Made by a program: the position numbers and the translations under genes. A stretch of 64,000 bases of DNA. It comes from Streptomyces pinistramenti (lineage in GTDB: Bacteria > Actinomycetota > Actinomycetes > Streptomycetales > Streptomycetaceae). This document shows, piece after piece, positions 35,099 through 45,334 of this stretch (its first letter is position 1; each line of letters opens with the position of its first letter). Under the pieces are notes generated by a model that saw only the letters and a program-made list of their open reading frames with translations, was not told the DNA's origin and searched no databases. The stretch covers positions 1-64,000 of the forward strand of contig NZ_JAJCXB010000042.1 of the NCBI RefSeq assembly GCF_020564935.1, written 5' to 3'.

Positions 35099-35737
35099 TC
35101 AACGCGCGGTGGGGTGCCGCCGCTTGAAGCTCGACTTCTTCTCCTTGTTGCCGCACAGGTCCATCGAGCACCACCGCCGGCTGTTCGTACGCGACTGGTC
35201 GAGGAAGACGACCATGCAGGTCTCCCCCGCGCACTCCCGCAGCCGGCCGGCGTCGACGTCCGTGAGCAGCTCCACCGCGTCCCGGGCCAGCGAGGCGAGC
35301 ATGCCGGTCACCGTCTCCGTGTCCGCCCATGCCCGGCTCCGCCCGTCGGCGCTCAGGGCCAGCGGCAGCGGCGCGCACCGCGCCCAGCGGTTGACCTCCG
35401 CGATGTCCGCGCGGCGCGGAATACCGCCGTCCATCTTGGCCCGTACGGCGCGGTAGAGGGACTCGCGCAGACCGCACGCCTCCCGCACGGTGCGCTCCGT
35501 GGCCTCCCCCGCTCCGCCGTCGTCCGGGAGCAGCCCCGCCTCGATTCCCCACTGCGTCAGATGGTCCGGGGCGCCGATGCGTTCGGTGCCACGGTGTCCG
35601 CATCCGCCCCTGGTGGCCGCGAAGTCCAGGCACGGCCGTCCGGAGAAGAAGAGGAAGGGTAACCGGTGTTCGTGGCGGCCGGGTTCGTGCGATGCGTTTC
35701 CGCACGGAGTCGACATATTCGACATGTGAACCATCAT
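35099..35737 (-). CDS. CGNR zinc-finger / ABATE-domain regulator
   Basis: A 212-residue protein. The C-terminal zinc finger is clear: AGETCMVVFLDQSRTNSRRW, then CSMDLCGNKEKKSSFKRR with the CGNR-type motif. The N-terminal ABATE domain starts FLFFSGRPCLDFAAT. Members are thought to be transcription regulators of stress or ion genes. Four Met codons (35737, 35734, 35725, 35716) compete for the start; none has a good SD. Divergent from the solo LuxR gene at 35870 across a 132-nt gap. The 129 nt between its end and repeat copy 2 hold nothing recognisable. Confidence 0.85.
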   Translation of the reverse strand: MMVHMSNMSTPCGNASHEPGRHEHRLPFLFFSGRPCLDFAATRGGCGHRGTERIGAPDHLTQWGIEAGLLPDDGGAGEATERTVREACGLRESLYRAVRAKMDGGIPRRADIAEVNRWARCAPLPLALSADGRSRAWADTETVTGMLASLARDAVELLTDVDAGRLRECAGETCMVVFLDQSRTNSRRWCSMDLCGNKEKKSSFKRRHPTAR

Positions 35738-35869
35738 AGCCGGTTCCAATGTTGTATGGTTTCGATAGCCATTGATCCACTCGTTGACCTGACAGCAGAA
35801 GGTCGCAGGGAATATGCCAGCCAATGGAATCCCCCATGCCTTAGTCCGGCCCTCGTCGGTGCGCGGAAC

Positions 35870-36100
35870 ATGACACTCAACCAACAGCGCACCCCCCACA
35901 CGAAATTGACGGATCGCGAAGTCCAAGTTCTGGCAGCGATTGTAAAGGGCATGTCAAATCGTGGAATAGGCCGCGAGTTGCGGATTTCCGAACACACCGT
36001 CAAAGCCCACATTCGGTCCATCTTCACCAAGCTTCGCGTGGCCTCACGCACCCAGGCCGCCGTCACCGCGTTACAGGCGGGTGTCATCCCGCCCGTCTGA
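35870..36100 (+). CDS. Solo LuxR-type (GerE) DNA-binding protein 1
   Basis: A 76-residue protein that is essentially only a LuxR helix-turn-helix: LTDREVQVLAAIVKGMSNRG, then LRISEHTVKAHIRSIFTKL. No receiver or sensor domain. G+C is low for this chromosome: 66 of the 120 bases at 35881-36000 are G or C (55 percent), with A/T-ending codons (AAA, TTG, CAA, AAT). This suggests recent acquisition. It is a paralogue of the convergent gene at 36453. SD weak (CGGAAC). Possible promoter CTGACA-18-TATGCC upstream. Confidence 0.82.
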   Translation: MTLNQQRTPHTKLTDREVQVLAAIVKGMSNRGIGRELRISEHTVKAHIRSIFTKLRVASRTQAAVTALQAGVIPPV

Positions 36101-36141
36101 GCCGTCCGAGCCCTCCACCGTCCACGCCGCCCGCACAGCCA

Positions 36142-36174
36142 GGGGCCGGCTCCCGCATCCGGGGAGCCGGCCCC
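36142..36174. terminator. Terminator between the two solo LuxR genes
   Basis: Perfect 13-bp stem GGGGCCGGCTCCC / GGGAGCCGGCCCC with a 7-nt loop, followed by CCTTTCC. The rest of the convergent gap (36175-36452) shows no gene. Confidence 0.8.
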
Positions 36175-36452
36175 CTTTCCTGTACCGGGAACGGCGACGC
36201 CCGGCGCACTGCCCGGCGCGCGGGTGGCACCGTTGAGGCCGGGGGCCCGGACGGAGACGGGCGGAGCGGAAGCCATGACCCCATGCTCGGCGGTCCGCAA
36301 GGATGAGTCCAGCGACGAAACCGCCCCAGGGCATTAAGCACGCCTTAACGCTGGGCAGCAGAACCGTGCCGCAGGTCAGCACCCCGGGACACCGGGCCGG
36401 CAGTCCGCTTCCGGTACGCATCGAGCGCACCCGCCCGGGGCGGCCACCGGCA

Positions 36453-36743
36453 CTACGCGTCGCCCGGCGGACCCTGCATCGCGATGTGCCCGTCGCGCAG
36501 CGCGAGCACCGCCGCTTCGGTACGTGTGGACACATCCAGCTTGATGAAAATCGACCGAATGTGGACTTTCACGGTGCATTCGGAAATTCCGAGCCGTCGC
36601 CCTATCCTGCGATTCGAAAGCCCGGCCGCGACCGCCTGAGTAACCTCGATCTCGCGTCGGGTCAATTGGGGCCCCGTCGACCTTTGGCCGATATCGCCAC
36701 CGCCCCCGGACAACCGGAGCGAGCCTGACATACGAGAATCCAT
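36453..36743 (-). CDS. Solo LuxR-type (GerE) DNA-binding protein 2
   Basis: A 96-residue regulator with the same layout as the 35870 protein: LTRREIEVTQAVAAGLSNRR and LGISECTVKVHIRSIFIKL. The two share LTxRE, GxSNRxIGR, TVKxHIRSIF and a TxAAVxAL tail. ATG 36743 is chosen for GGACGG 8 nt upstream; ATG 36797 (114 residues) is also possible given the promoter at 36828-36856. No partner kinase or receiver is encoded nearby, so regulation is probably by its own level or by a ligand. Confidence 0.8.
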   Translation of the reverse strand: MDSRMSGSLRLSGGGGDIGQRSTGPQLTRREIEVTQAVAAGLSNRRIGRRLGISECTVKVHIRSIFIKLDVSTRTEAAVLALRDGHIAMQGPPGDA

Positions 36744-37231
36744 TGAATGATCCGTCCGTGCGTCGTATTCGCCGACCGCACAGGGCATGCCGCGCATGCA
36801 TGGTGATACGCCCCCGTACAAGGGAAAATCGTACGAAGCCAGAGTTCGGGTGTCAACGTTTTTGTCTTGTTTTTGGCACAGGCAAAGCACGATTAAAAAA
36901 ACCGGCGGGACTTTTTGATATGCGTTCCGTGCGGGAGAACTCGCCATCACCGCCGCACCGAAAGGCCGAAAACACACGAGCCGGTAAGGACCCCACCCCG
37001 CGTAGGCATACTACGGGGCCACTCACCGGGCCACCGCCGATTCCCGCGCATTCGCTTCGCATTCACGGAACAACGAGGCATCGCCGTCCGGCAGCCCCCG
37101 GGCCGAACACCCCTTCGCGCGGGAGTCCGCCGCCCCGGGAACGTCAACCACGAGCCTCCCGCTTCCCGCCCTGGGAGGGCACAGGCACCGGAGCCGGTGT
37201 GCCCGCCGTGATCCGGCTTTACCGTCAGGCC
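36744..37231. other. Gene-free, AT-rich spacer
   Basis: 488 nt between the divergent solo LuxR gene and the toroid-protein gene. The stretch near 36855-36920 has T5, T5, A7 and T5 runs, very unusual in this chromosome. It contains the consensus promoter at 36828-36856 (minus). No ORF with credible coding bias; plausible landing site or remnant of foreign DNA. Confidence 0.6.
36828..36856 (-). promoter_or_regulatory. Consensus promoter of the solo LuxR gene 2
   Basis: On the minus strand TTGACA (36856-36851), 17-nt spacer, TACGAT (36833-36828): a near-perfect housekeeping-sigma promoter. Transcription would start near 36821. Confidence 0.65.
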
Positions 37232-38155
37232 ATGGCCGAAAATGTAAGCCCATCGCCGACCCCTCTGGCCCGAGCGGAGCGCTTCGTCTGGCTCACCGCC
37301 CGGGTGCTCGAACAGCGGCTCTTCGCCTACCACTTCCTCGACGGCGGCGCCGGACCGGTGGAGACCGCGCTCGTCGCGTACCGCAACGACGACGGCGGTT
37401 ACGGCCATGCGCTGGAGCCCGATCTGCGCGGCCCGGTCAGCCAGCCGCTGCACACCGCGCACGCGCTGGACGTCCTGGACCGCATCGAACGCTGCGACAG
37501 CCGGCACATCGAGCACATCTGCCGCTCTCTGACGCACATTTCGACACCGGAGGGCGCCCTGCCCGCGCTGCACCCCTCACTGCGCGGCTATCCGGCCGCC
37601 CCCTGGATCCCGGTGGTCGACGATCCGCCGAGCTCCCTGCTGGCCACCGGCCCGGTGGTGGGCGCGCTGCACCGCAACGATGCCTGGCACGCCTGGCTGT
37701 TCCGGGCCACCGACTACTGCTGGGCCACGGTGGAGTCGCTGGAGCAGACCCACCCGTACGAGGTCCGGGCGGCGGTGGCCTTCCTGGACGGCGCCCCGGA
37801 CCGCCCGCGGGCCGCCGCGGCAGCCCGCCGGCTGGGCACGCTGGTGCGGGACCGTGGCCTGGTCGTACTGGATCCCGCACGGGCGGCGGAAGCCACGGTG
37901 CCGGAGGGGTACGCCCCCGGGGAGCACCACTTCGTGTACGACTACGCGGCCACGCCCGGTTCGTGGGCCCGTAGTTGGTTCACGGACGCGGAGCTCGACC
38001 GGGCGCTCGGCCATCTCGCCTCGCTCCAGCAGGAGGACGGTGGCTGGCCGGTCAACTGGCGCCTCTGGGCGCCCGGAACGGCCCTGGAGTGCCGCCCGGT
38101 GGTCACTCTCCAGGCGCTGCTGACCCTGCGCGCCTATGGGTGGGACATCGGCTGA
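37232..38155 (+). CDS. Alpha/alpha-toroid (prenyltransferase/squalene cyclase-repeat) protein, function unknown
   Basis: A 307-residue protein with repeats like those of the terpenoid cyclase/protein prenyltransferase toroid: DDGGYGHALEPDLRGP near the N-terminus and LASLQQEDGGWPVNW near the C-terminus (QxxDGGW). The DxDD motif of class II cyclases is absent, so cyclase activity is unlikely. ATG 37232 is taken; a GTG at 37208 is possible. No cofactor motif. Adjacent genes give no clue. Convergent with azlD. Confidence 0.75.
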   Translation: MAENVSPSPTPLARAERFVWLTARVLEQRLFAYHFLDGGAGPVETALVAYRNDDGGYGHALEPDLRGPVSQPLHTAHALDVLDRIERCDSRHIEHICRSLTHISTPEGALPALHPSLRGYPAAPWIPVVDDPPSSLLATGPVVGALHRNDAWHAWLFRATDYCWATVESLEQTHPYEVRAAVAFLDGAPDRPRAAAAARRLGTLVRDRGLVVLDPARAAEATVPEGYAPGEHHFVYDYAATPGSWARSWFTDAELDRALGHLASLQQEDGGWPVNWRLWAPGTALECRPVVTLQALLTLRAYGWDIG

Positions 38156-38213
38156 CAGGGGGCGTTGCCCGGAAGGCGGCACCCCGGTGGGCCACGCCCC
38201 GGCTCCCCCAGCG

Positions 38214-38522
38214 TCAGCCGCCCAGGGCCCGTACCCCGGCCGTGACGGCCACCGCGACCGCGATGACCAGGAGGAACGGTGCCCGCAGTACGAGCGCCAC
38301 GGCGGCCGCCGCCACCCCCGCCGCCTTGGCGTCGAGCAGCAGGTGCGAGCCGTCGCCGAACGTCTGCTGCGCGGTGAGGGCGGCCAGCAGCGCCACCGGG
38401 AGGAGCGTCGCCAACCGCTTGACCAGGGGGAGCTCCAGCAGCCCTGAAGGCGCCAGCAGGCCGAGGTACTTGGCCAGGTAGCAGCCGACGGCAGTGGCGC
38501 CGATCGCGATCCAGGTGTTCAT
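38214..38522 (-). CDS. azlD: Branched-chain amino acid exporter small subunit AzlD
   Basis: A 102-residue membrane protein of the AzlD family with about three or four helices, working with AzlC to export branched-chain amino acids or analogues. Residues YLAKYLGLLAP and LPVALLAALTAQQTF are typical. Its ATG overlaps the azlC stop (ATGA), so the two are coupled. Confidence 0.92.
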   Translation of the reverse strand: MNTWIAIGATAVGCYLAKYLGLLAPSGLLELPLVKRLATLLPVALLAALTAQQTFGDGSHLLLDAKAAGVAAAAVALVLRAPFLLVIAVAVAVTAGVRALGG

Positions 38523-39334
38523 GTCCGGTTCTCCTCCGGGTCCTTCGGTCCGGCGCCGTTGTCGTGGGCCCGTCCCCGGGTGCGGTCCCGCCGGCCCCTG
38601 GCCACCAGGACCGCCGGGGCGGCGAGCGCCGACAGGAGCACCGGCACGCCCGTGGGCAGCAACGGCAGGGTCACCATGGCGAGCAGCACGGCGAGGCCCG
38701 CCGTGGCCCGCTCGGCGCTGCTCTTGAGCATCGGGGCGAGCAGCGCCAGGAAGACGGCGGGTCCGGCCGCGTCCAGGCCCCAGGCTCCGGTGTCGCCGAG
38801 CGCCCCGGCGCCCAGGGCACCGGCGAGCGTGGTGAGGTTCCACAGCAGGTAGAGCGTGAGGCCGGTGACCGTGAAGCCGAGCCGGGCGCTGCGCCGGTCG
38901 GGCTGGGCGAGGGTGACGGCCGCGGTCTCGTCGATGATCCAGTGCGCGGCGAGCGGCCGCACCGCGGGCCGGTGGCCGAGGAGGGCCGAGAGGCGCAGCC
39001 CGTAGAAGGCGTTGCGGGTGCCGAGGAAGAACGCGCCGGCCGCGGCGGTGAGCGGGCTGCCGCCCGCGGCGAGCGCGCCGACCAGGGCGAACTGCGAGGC
39101 CCCGGTGAAGACCAGCAGGCTCAGCGCGCAGGTCTGCAGCAGGCCGATTCCCGCGCCCACCGAGGTGACGCCGAAGGCGAAGCCGGAGAGCCCGACGGCG
39201 ACGCCGACACCGAGGGCGTCCCTGATGACGGCGGAGTCCGGCCTGGCCGGATCGCCGGTACCTGCGGGTCCGGGAACGGGCCGCCCCGGTGGAGCGGCCG
39301 GCTCCGCTCTGGATATCTCTGTCTGTTCAGCCAC
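38519..39334 (-). CDS. azlC: Branched-chain amino acid exporter large subunit AzlC
   Basis: A 271-residue permease. Motifs SGFAFGVTSVGAGIGL, VFTGASQFALVGALAAGG and GTRNAFYGLRLS define the AzlC family. About six to seven helices; the first ~40 residues are polar. GTG at 39334 chosen, SD poor. In B. subtilis azlCD confers 4-azaleucine resistance. The upstream AraC gene, same strand, 70 nt away, is the likely regulator. Confidence 0.92.
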   Translation of the reverse strand: MAEQTEISRAEPAAPPGRPVPGPAGTGDPARPDSAVIRDALGVGVAVGLSGFAFGVTSVGAGIGLLQTCALSLLVFTGASQFALVGALAAGGSPLTAAAGAFFLGTRNAFYGLRLSALLGHRPAVRPLAAHWIIDETAAVTLAQPDRRSARLGFTVTGLTLYLLWNLTTLAGALGAGALGDTGAWGLDAAGPAVFLALLAPMLKSSAERATAGLAVLLAMVTLPLLPTGVPVLLSALAAPAVLVARGRRDRTRGRAHDNGAGPKDPEENRT

Positions 39335-39404
39335 ACCCGGGACGCTAGGCGGCGCTCGCCTCCCCGGTCTTGTACGTTCTTGCGCGGCCGCGACGCCGCC
39401 TCGC

Positions 39405-40298
39405 TCAGCGGGGGCGGGCGGCCCGCTCCCTCCGGTAGGCGCCGGGCGGCACCCCGACGATCCGGGTGAAGTGCCGGTTGAGGTGCGGCTGGTCGGTGAA
39501 GCCGACGGCCACGGCGGCCGCGGCCGGTGCCGCGCCCCGCTCCAGGAGGGCGCGGGCGCGCCGGACCCGGGCGTCGGTGAGCCAGGTGTGCGGCGGCATC
39601 CCGTAGGCGGCCTTGAAGGCGCGCAGCAGCGCGAACGGGCTGCCGCCGACCTCATGGGCCAGCTGCTCCAGGGAGGGCGGGCCGGTCATCCGCTGCTCCA
39701 GGAGGTCCTTGGCGCGGGCCGCGGCGCCGGCGCCCGCCGTACGGGGCGTGCGGGCCGCCGACGGGCCTCCGTAGCGGCCCAGCAGCCGGGCGAGCACCAA
39801 CCGCAGCAGGCTGTCGGCGGCGAGCGCGTCGCCCGCCTCGGCCGCCCGGTGCACCTCGGTGATCAGCCGGCCGATCTGCGGGGCATCGGCGACGGTCTCG
39901 GTCAACCCAGGGGCGCCGCGCAGTCCGGTCGTCTCCCGGGCGACGTCGGCGACGAGCCGCGCGGAGGGGTAGAGCGTGTCGTACGACCAGCCCTCGCGCT
40001 CCCCTGCCCGTGCGCTGTGCGGCACCTCCGGGTTGAGCATGACGACGCCGCCGTGCCCGGCCCGGACGGCGCCGCCGGACAGTCCGACCTCTTCGATCCC
40101 TCCGGTGACGACGGCGATGACGAAGCCGTCGTGGGAGTGCCGGGGGAAGGCGTGCCGTACGTAGCGGGCGCGCAGCAGGTCGAGGCCGGGGAGCCCGGCG
40201 TACTGCCAGTGGCGTGCCCATTCGCCGTCCGCCCGCGGCGCGACGGCCGCCGGGGGCCCGCCGTCCGCGGCCGTGCCGTGTGCGCCGCAGGTGGTCAT
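39405..40298 (-). CDS. AraC-family regulator next to azlCD
   Basis: A 297-residue regulator with an N-terminal cupin (ARYVRHAFPRHSHDGFVIAV, VVMLNPEVPHSARAG) and two C-terminal helix-turn-helices (LEQLAHEVGGSPFALLRAFK; AVAVGFTDQPHLNRHF). The second ends GVPPGAYRRER. Such AraC proteins commonly sit beside azlCD or LysE exporters and respond to the exported amino acid. Divergent from lhr; SD weak. Confidence 0.9.
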   Translation of the reverse strand: MTTCGAHGTAADGGPPAAVAPRADGEWARHWQYAGLPGLDLLRARYVRHAFPRHSHDGFVIAVVTGGIEEVGLSGGAVRAGHGGVVMLNPEVPHSARAGEREGWSYDTLYPSARLVADVARETTGLRGAPGLTETVADAPQIGRLITEVHRAAEAGDALAADSLLRLVLARLLGRYGGPSAARTPRTAGAGAAARAKDLLEQRMTGPPSLEQLAHEVGGSPFALLRAFKAAYGMPPHTWLTDARVRRARALLERGAAPAAAAVAVGFTDQPHLNRHFTRIVGVPPGAYRRERAARPR

Positions 40299-40425
40299 GG
40301 CGCCATTCTGCGTCCACGCATCCGGCCGGTGGCCTGCGTGTCCGTACCGCGGACGCGGCGCGGGCGGGGCGGCGGCGCGGGCGCTGCGGGCGGCGTTGTC
40401 AGTGGTGCGGTGCACGATGGGGAAC

Positions 40426-43400
40426 ATGGCGAAGGCAGCGCTCGACTCGTTCTCCCCCGCGACCCGCGGCTGGTTCACGGGGGCCTTCAGCGCGCCCACC
40501 GCGGCGCAGGAGGGCGCCTGGAGGGCGATCGGCGAGGGTTCGGACGTCCTGGTGGTGGCGCCGACGGGCTCGGGCAAGACGCTCGCCGCGTTCCTCGCCT
40601 CGCTGGACGCGCTGGCGAGCGAGCCGCCGCCGGCCGAGCCGAAGAAGCGCTGCCGGGTGCTGTACGTCTCGCCGATGAAGGCGCTGGCCGTCGACGTCGA
40701 ACGCAATCTGCGCAGCCCGCTGACCGGTATCCGCCAGGAGTCGGTCCGGCTCGGGCTGCCCGAGCCGGACCGTCGGCATCCGCTCCGGCGACACCCCGCC
40801 CGCCGAGCGCCGTTCGCTCGCCAACCGCCCGCCGGACATCCTGATCACGACGCCCGAGTCGCTGTTCCTGATGCTGACGTCGTCCGCGCGGGAGGCGCTG
40901 GCCGGTGTCGAGACGGTGATCCTGGACGAGGTGCACGCCGTGGCGGGCACGAAACGCGGCGCGCACCTGGCGCTGTCCCTGGAGCGGCTGGACGAGCTGC
41001 TGCCGCGTCCGGCCCGCCGGATCGGTCTGTCGGCGACGGTCCGGCCGGTGGAGGAGGTGGCCCGCTATCTGTCGCCGCGGCGCCGGGTGGAGATCGTGCA
41101 GCCGCCGTCCGGGAAGCGGTTCGACCTGTCGGTGGTCGTCCCGGTGGAGGACATGGGCGAGCTGGGCGGCTCGCCGGTCCAGGAGGGGGAGAGCGGGCAG
41201 AAGCCGTCCATCTGGCCGCAGGTCGAGGAGAAGATCGCCGATCTGGTCCAGGCGCACCGATCCACGATCGTCTTCGCCAACTCCCGCCGCCTGGCCGAGC
41301 GCCTGTGCAACAGGCTCAACGAAATCGCCTACGAACGCGCGACGGGCGAGCCACTGCCCGAACACCACTCCCCCGCCGAGCTGATGGCCGAGTCCGGCGT
41401 CGCCAAGGGCGCCCCCGCGGTGCTGGCCCGCGCCCACCACGGTTCGGTCTCCAAGGAGCAGCGCGCCCAGGTGGAGGAGGACCTGAAGGCGGGCCGGCTG
41501 CCGGCCGTCGTCGCCACCTCCAGCCTGGAGCTGGGCATCGACATGGGTGCCGTCGATCTGGTCGTCCAGGTGGAATCGCCGCCGTCGGTGGCGTCCGGCC
41601 TGCAACGGGTGGGCCGGGCGGGCCACCAGGTGGGCGCGGTGTCGACAGGCATCGTCTTCCCGAAGTACCGCGGCGATCTGGTGCAGGCCGCCGTGGTCAC
41701 CGAGCGGATGCGGGCCGGCGCGATCGAGGCACTGCGGGTACCGGCCAATCCGCTGGACGTCCTCGCCCAGCAGATCGTGGCGATGACCGCGATGGACACC
41801 TGGGACGTCGAGGAACTGCTGGCCGTGGCGCGCCGGGCCGCCCCGTTCGCCGCGCTCCCGGAGTCCGCGTTCACCTCCGTGCTCGACATGCTGGCCGGGC
41901 GCTACCCGTCGGACGCCTTCGCCGAGCTGCGGCCGCGCCTGGTGTGGGACCGCATCGCGCAGACCGTGACCGGCCGCCCCGGGGCCCAGCGGCTCGCCGT
42001 CACCTCCGGTGGCACGATCCCCGACCGCGGCCTGTTCGGCGTCTTCCTGGCGGGCGGCGACTCCGGCAAAGGGAGTGGCGGCCGCCGGGTCGGAGAGCTG
42101 GACGAGGAGATGGTCTACGAGTCCCGCGTCGGCGACGTCTTCACGCTCGGCACGACCTCCTGGCGGATCGAGGACATCACCCGCGACCGGGTGCTGGTCA
42201 CCCCCGCCCCCGGGGTGCCGGGCCGCCTGCCGTTCTGGAAGGGCGACCAGCTGGGCCGCCCGCTCGAACTGGGCCGCGCGCTCGGCGCGTTCCTCCGCGA
42301 GATCGGCTCGCTGACACCGGACGACGCGCGCGCCCGGCTGCAGGCCGCCGGCCTGGACGACTGGGCGGCGGGCAATGTCCTGAGCTACCTCGCCGAGCAG
42401 AAGCAAGCCTGCGGCCACGTCCCCGACGACCGCACGATCGTCGTGGAGCGGTTCCGCGACGAGCTGGGCGACTGGCGGATCGTGGTGCATTCCCCCTTCG
42501 GCGCCCAGGTGCACGCCCCCTGGGCGCTCGCGCTCGGCGCCCGGCTGGCCGAGCGCTACGGCATGGACGCCCAGGTGATGCACGCCGACGACGGCATCGT
42601 GCTGCGGCTGCCGGACGCGGACCTGATGGGCCTCGACCTCCTCGAAGGGCCCGGTACGGACGGCGTCCAACCGGCAGCGTCCGGCGCGGAGTTCGACCCC
42701 GAACAGTCCCCGGTGGGCGCCGCCGACACCGTCTTCGACCACGGCGAGATCGACCAGCTGGTCACCGACCAGGTGGGCGGCTCGGCGCTGTTCGCCTCCC
42801 GGTTCCGGGAGTGCGCGGCGCGCGCCCTGCTGCTGCCGCGGCGCAGCCCCGGCAAGCGCACCCCGCTGTGGCAGCAGCGCCAGCGCGCCGCCCAACTCCT
42901 CCAGGTGGCAAGCGAGTTCGGGTCGTTCCCGATCGTCCTGGAGGCGGTCCGCGAATGCCTCCAGGACGTCTTCGACGTACCGGGCCTGACGGAGCTGATG
43001 AGCGACATCGAGGCCCGCCGGGTCCGCCTCGTGGAGGTCACCACCCCCGAACCGTCGCCATTCGCCCGCTCGCTGCTGTTCGGCTACGTCGCCCAGTTCC
43101 TCTACGAAGGCGACTCCCCCCTGGCCGAACGCCGCGCGGCCGCGCTCTCCCTGGACTCCCGGCTGCTCGCCGAACTGCTGGGCCAGGCCGAACTGCGGGA
43201 GCTGCTGGACCCCGAGGTGCTGGCCGGGCTCGAACGGGAGCTGCAGTGGCTCACGGACGACCGGCGCGCCAAGGACACCGAGTCGGTCGCCGATCTGCTG
43301 CGTCTGCTCGGCCCGCTGACCGACGCCGAACTCGCCGAGCGGGGCGCCGATCCCGCCTGGCCCCGGGAGCTGGCCGCGGCCCGCCGCGCGATCCCGGTGC

Positions 43401-45253
43401 GCATCGCGGGCGCCGACCACTGGGCGGCCGTCGAGGACGCCGGACGCCTGCGGGACGCCCTGGGCACCGCCCTCCCGGTGGGCATCCCGGAGTCGTTCAC
43501 CGAACCGGTCAAGGACCCGCTCGGCGACCTCCTCTCCCGGTACGCCCGCACCCACGGCCCGTTCACCTCCGAACAGGCCGCCGCCCGCTTCGGCCTGGGC
43601 ACCGCCGTCACCGACGGCGCCCTGCACCGCCTGGCCGCCGCCGGCCGCCTCGTCCAGGGCGAGTTCCGCCCGCCCGTTGCCCATCCGTCGTCACCACAAG
43701 CGCAGGGCGCCGCGCCCGTGTACGGCATCGGCCAGGAGTGGTGCGACGCCCAGGTACTGCGCCGGCTGCGCCGCCGCTCGCTCGCCGCCCTGCGCGAGGA
43801 ACTGGAGCCGGTGCCACCCGCCGCGCTGGCCGCCTTCCGGCCCCAGTGGCAGCAGGTCGGCGCCCCGCGCCCCGCCCCGTCGCCCGGCACCCGGCCACCG
43901 CTGGGCGCCCCGCCCGGCCTGCGCGGGATCGACGGCCTGGTGCGTGCCGTCGAGCAGCTCCAGGGTGCCCCGGTGCCCGCTTCGGCCCTGGAAAAGCTCG
44001 TGCTGCCGTCCCGCGTCGCCGACTACACCCCCGCGATGCTGGACGAACTCACCTCCACCGGCGAGGTGTTGTGGGCCGGAGCGGGCGCGCTGCCCGGCAA
44101 GGACGGCTGGCTCTCGCTCCATCTCGCCGACACCGCGCCCCTGTTGCTCCCGCCGCCGCTCCCCCTCGAACTCTCCGCGCTGCACACGTCCGTGCTGACC
44201 GCACTCGCGCCCGGTTACGGCCTGTTCTTCCGCCAGCTCGCCGACCAGGTGCGCGCCACCACTCACCCCGACGCCACCGACCCGCAGCTCGCCGACGCCC
44301 TGTGGGAGCTGGCCTGGTCGGGCCGGCTCACCAACGACACGCTCGCCCCGCTGCGGTCACTCCTGGGTTCGGGCCGCACGGCCGGGTCCACCGCCCACCG
44401 CGCCCGCCGCGCCGTCCCGCGCGGCCGCTACGGCTCGCTGACCGCGGCCACCGGCCGCACCGGCCGCACCGGCCGCACCGGCCGCCCCACCGCCTCGCGC
44501 TCCGGACCGCCGACGGTCGGCGGCCGCTGGTCCCTGCTGCCCGCGCCCGAGACGGATCCCACCCACCGCGCCCACGCCCTGGCCCGCGCGCTCCTGGACC
44601 GGCACGGCATCGTCACCCGGGGCGCGGTCGCCGCCGAGGGCGTCGCGGGCGGATTCTCGGCCGCCTACCGCGTGCTGGCGGTGTTCGAGGAGACCGGCCA
44701 GGCCCGCCGCGGGTACGTCGTCGAGGGCCTGGGAGCCGCCCAGTTCGCGATGGACGGCGCGGTCGACCGGCTGCGCGCGGTGAGCGCCCGGCGCGACCGT
44801 ACGGCAGGCGAAACGGCCCCGGCGCCCCACGACGGCCGCGGCACCCGCCCCGAAGACCCGCAGCGGGCCGTCGTGCTGGCCGCCGCCGACCCGGCCAACG
44901 CCTATGGCGCCGCGCTCCCCTGGCCCGACCCACCCGAGGGGTCGACCCACAAACCGGGCCGCAAGGCGGGCTCCCTCGTCGTCCTGGTCGACGGCGAACT
45001 GGCCCTCTACATGGAGCGCGGCGGCAAAACCCTGCTGCTGTGGCCACTGACCCGGGACGCGTCCGCCGCCCCCGCCGATGCACGGCTGCGGCAGGCGGTG
45101 GAGGCGCTGACGGCCACCGCCCGCGCGGGCGCCGTCGGCACGATCACCACCGAGCGGATCAACGGCACCTCCGCCCTGTCCTCCCCCTTCGCCCCCCTGC
45201 TGGAGCACGCCGGCTTCCACCCGACCCCCCGCGGCCTGCGCCTACGCGGCTGA
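40426..45253 (+). pseudogene. lhr: ATP-dependent helicase Lhr, interrupted by a frameshift
   Basis: Would be a ~1,610-residue superfamily 2 helicase of DNA repair. The first part (MAKAALDSFSPATRGWFTGA, Walker A VAPTGSGKT, VLYVSPMKALAVDVE) runs to about 40770. The rest continues in another frame from VGIRSGDTPPAERR, with TTPESLFLMLTS, DEVH in ILDEVHAVAGTKRG, SAT and the Lhr C-terminal domains to 45253. At 40761-40775 PEPD is followed directly by VGIRSGD; family spacing suggests 5 missing nt. Both parts have strong coding bias, so the lesion is recent or a sequence error. A 9-nt repeat near 44452 encodes TGR units. Confidence 0.88.
44452..44487 (+). repeat. 9-bp tandem repeat inside lhr
   Basis: Three exact copies of CGGCCGCAC and a fourth with one change. 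In frame, encoding Thr-Gly-Arg units in a basic linker. Length may vary between strains by slippage without breaking the frame. Confidence 0.8.
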
Positions 45254-45334
45254 CCGAGCCGCAAACACCCCGCCCGCCGAGACCGCCACCGCACCCCACG
45301 ACCGACCGAGCCCCCACCCGGCATCATGGATGTC

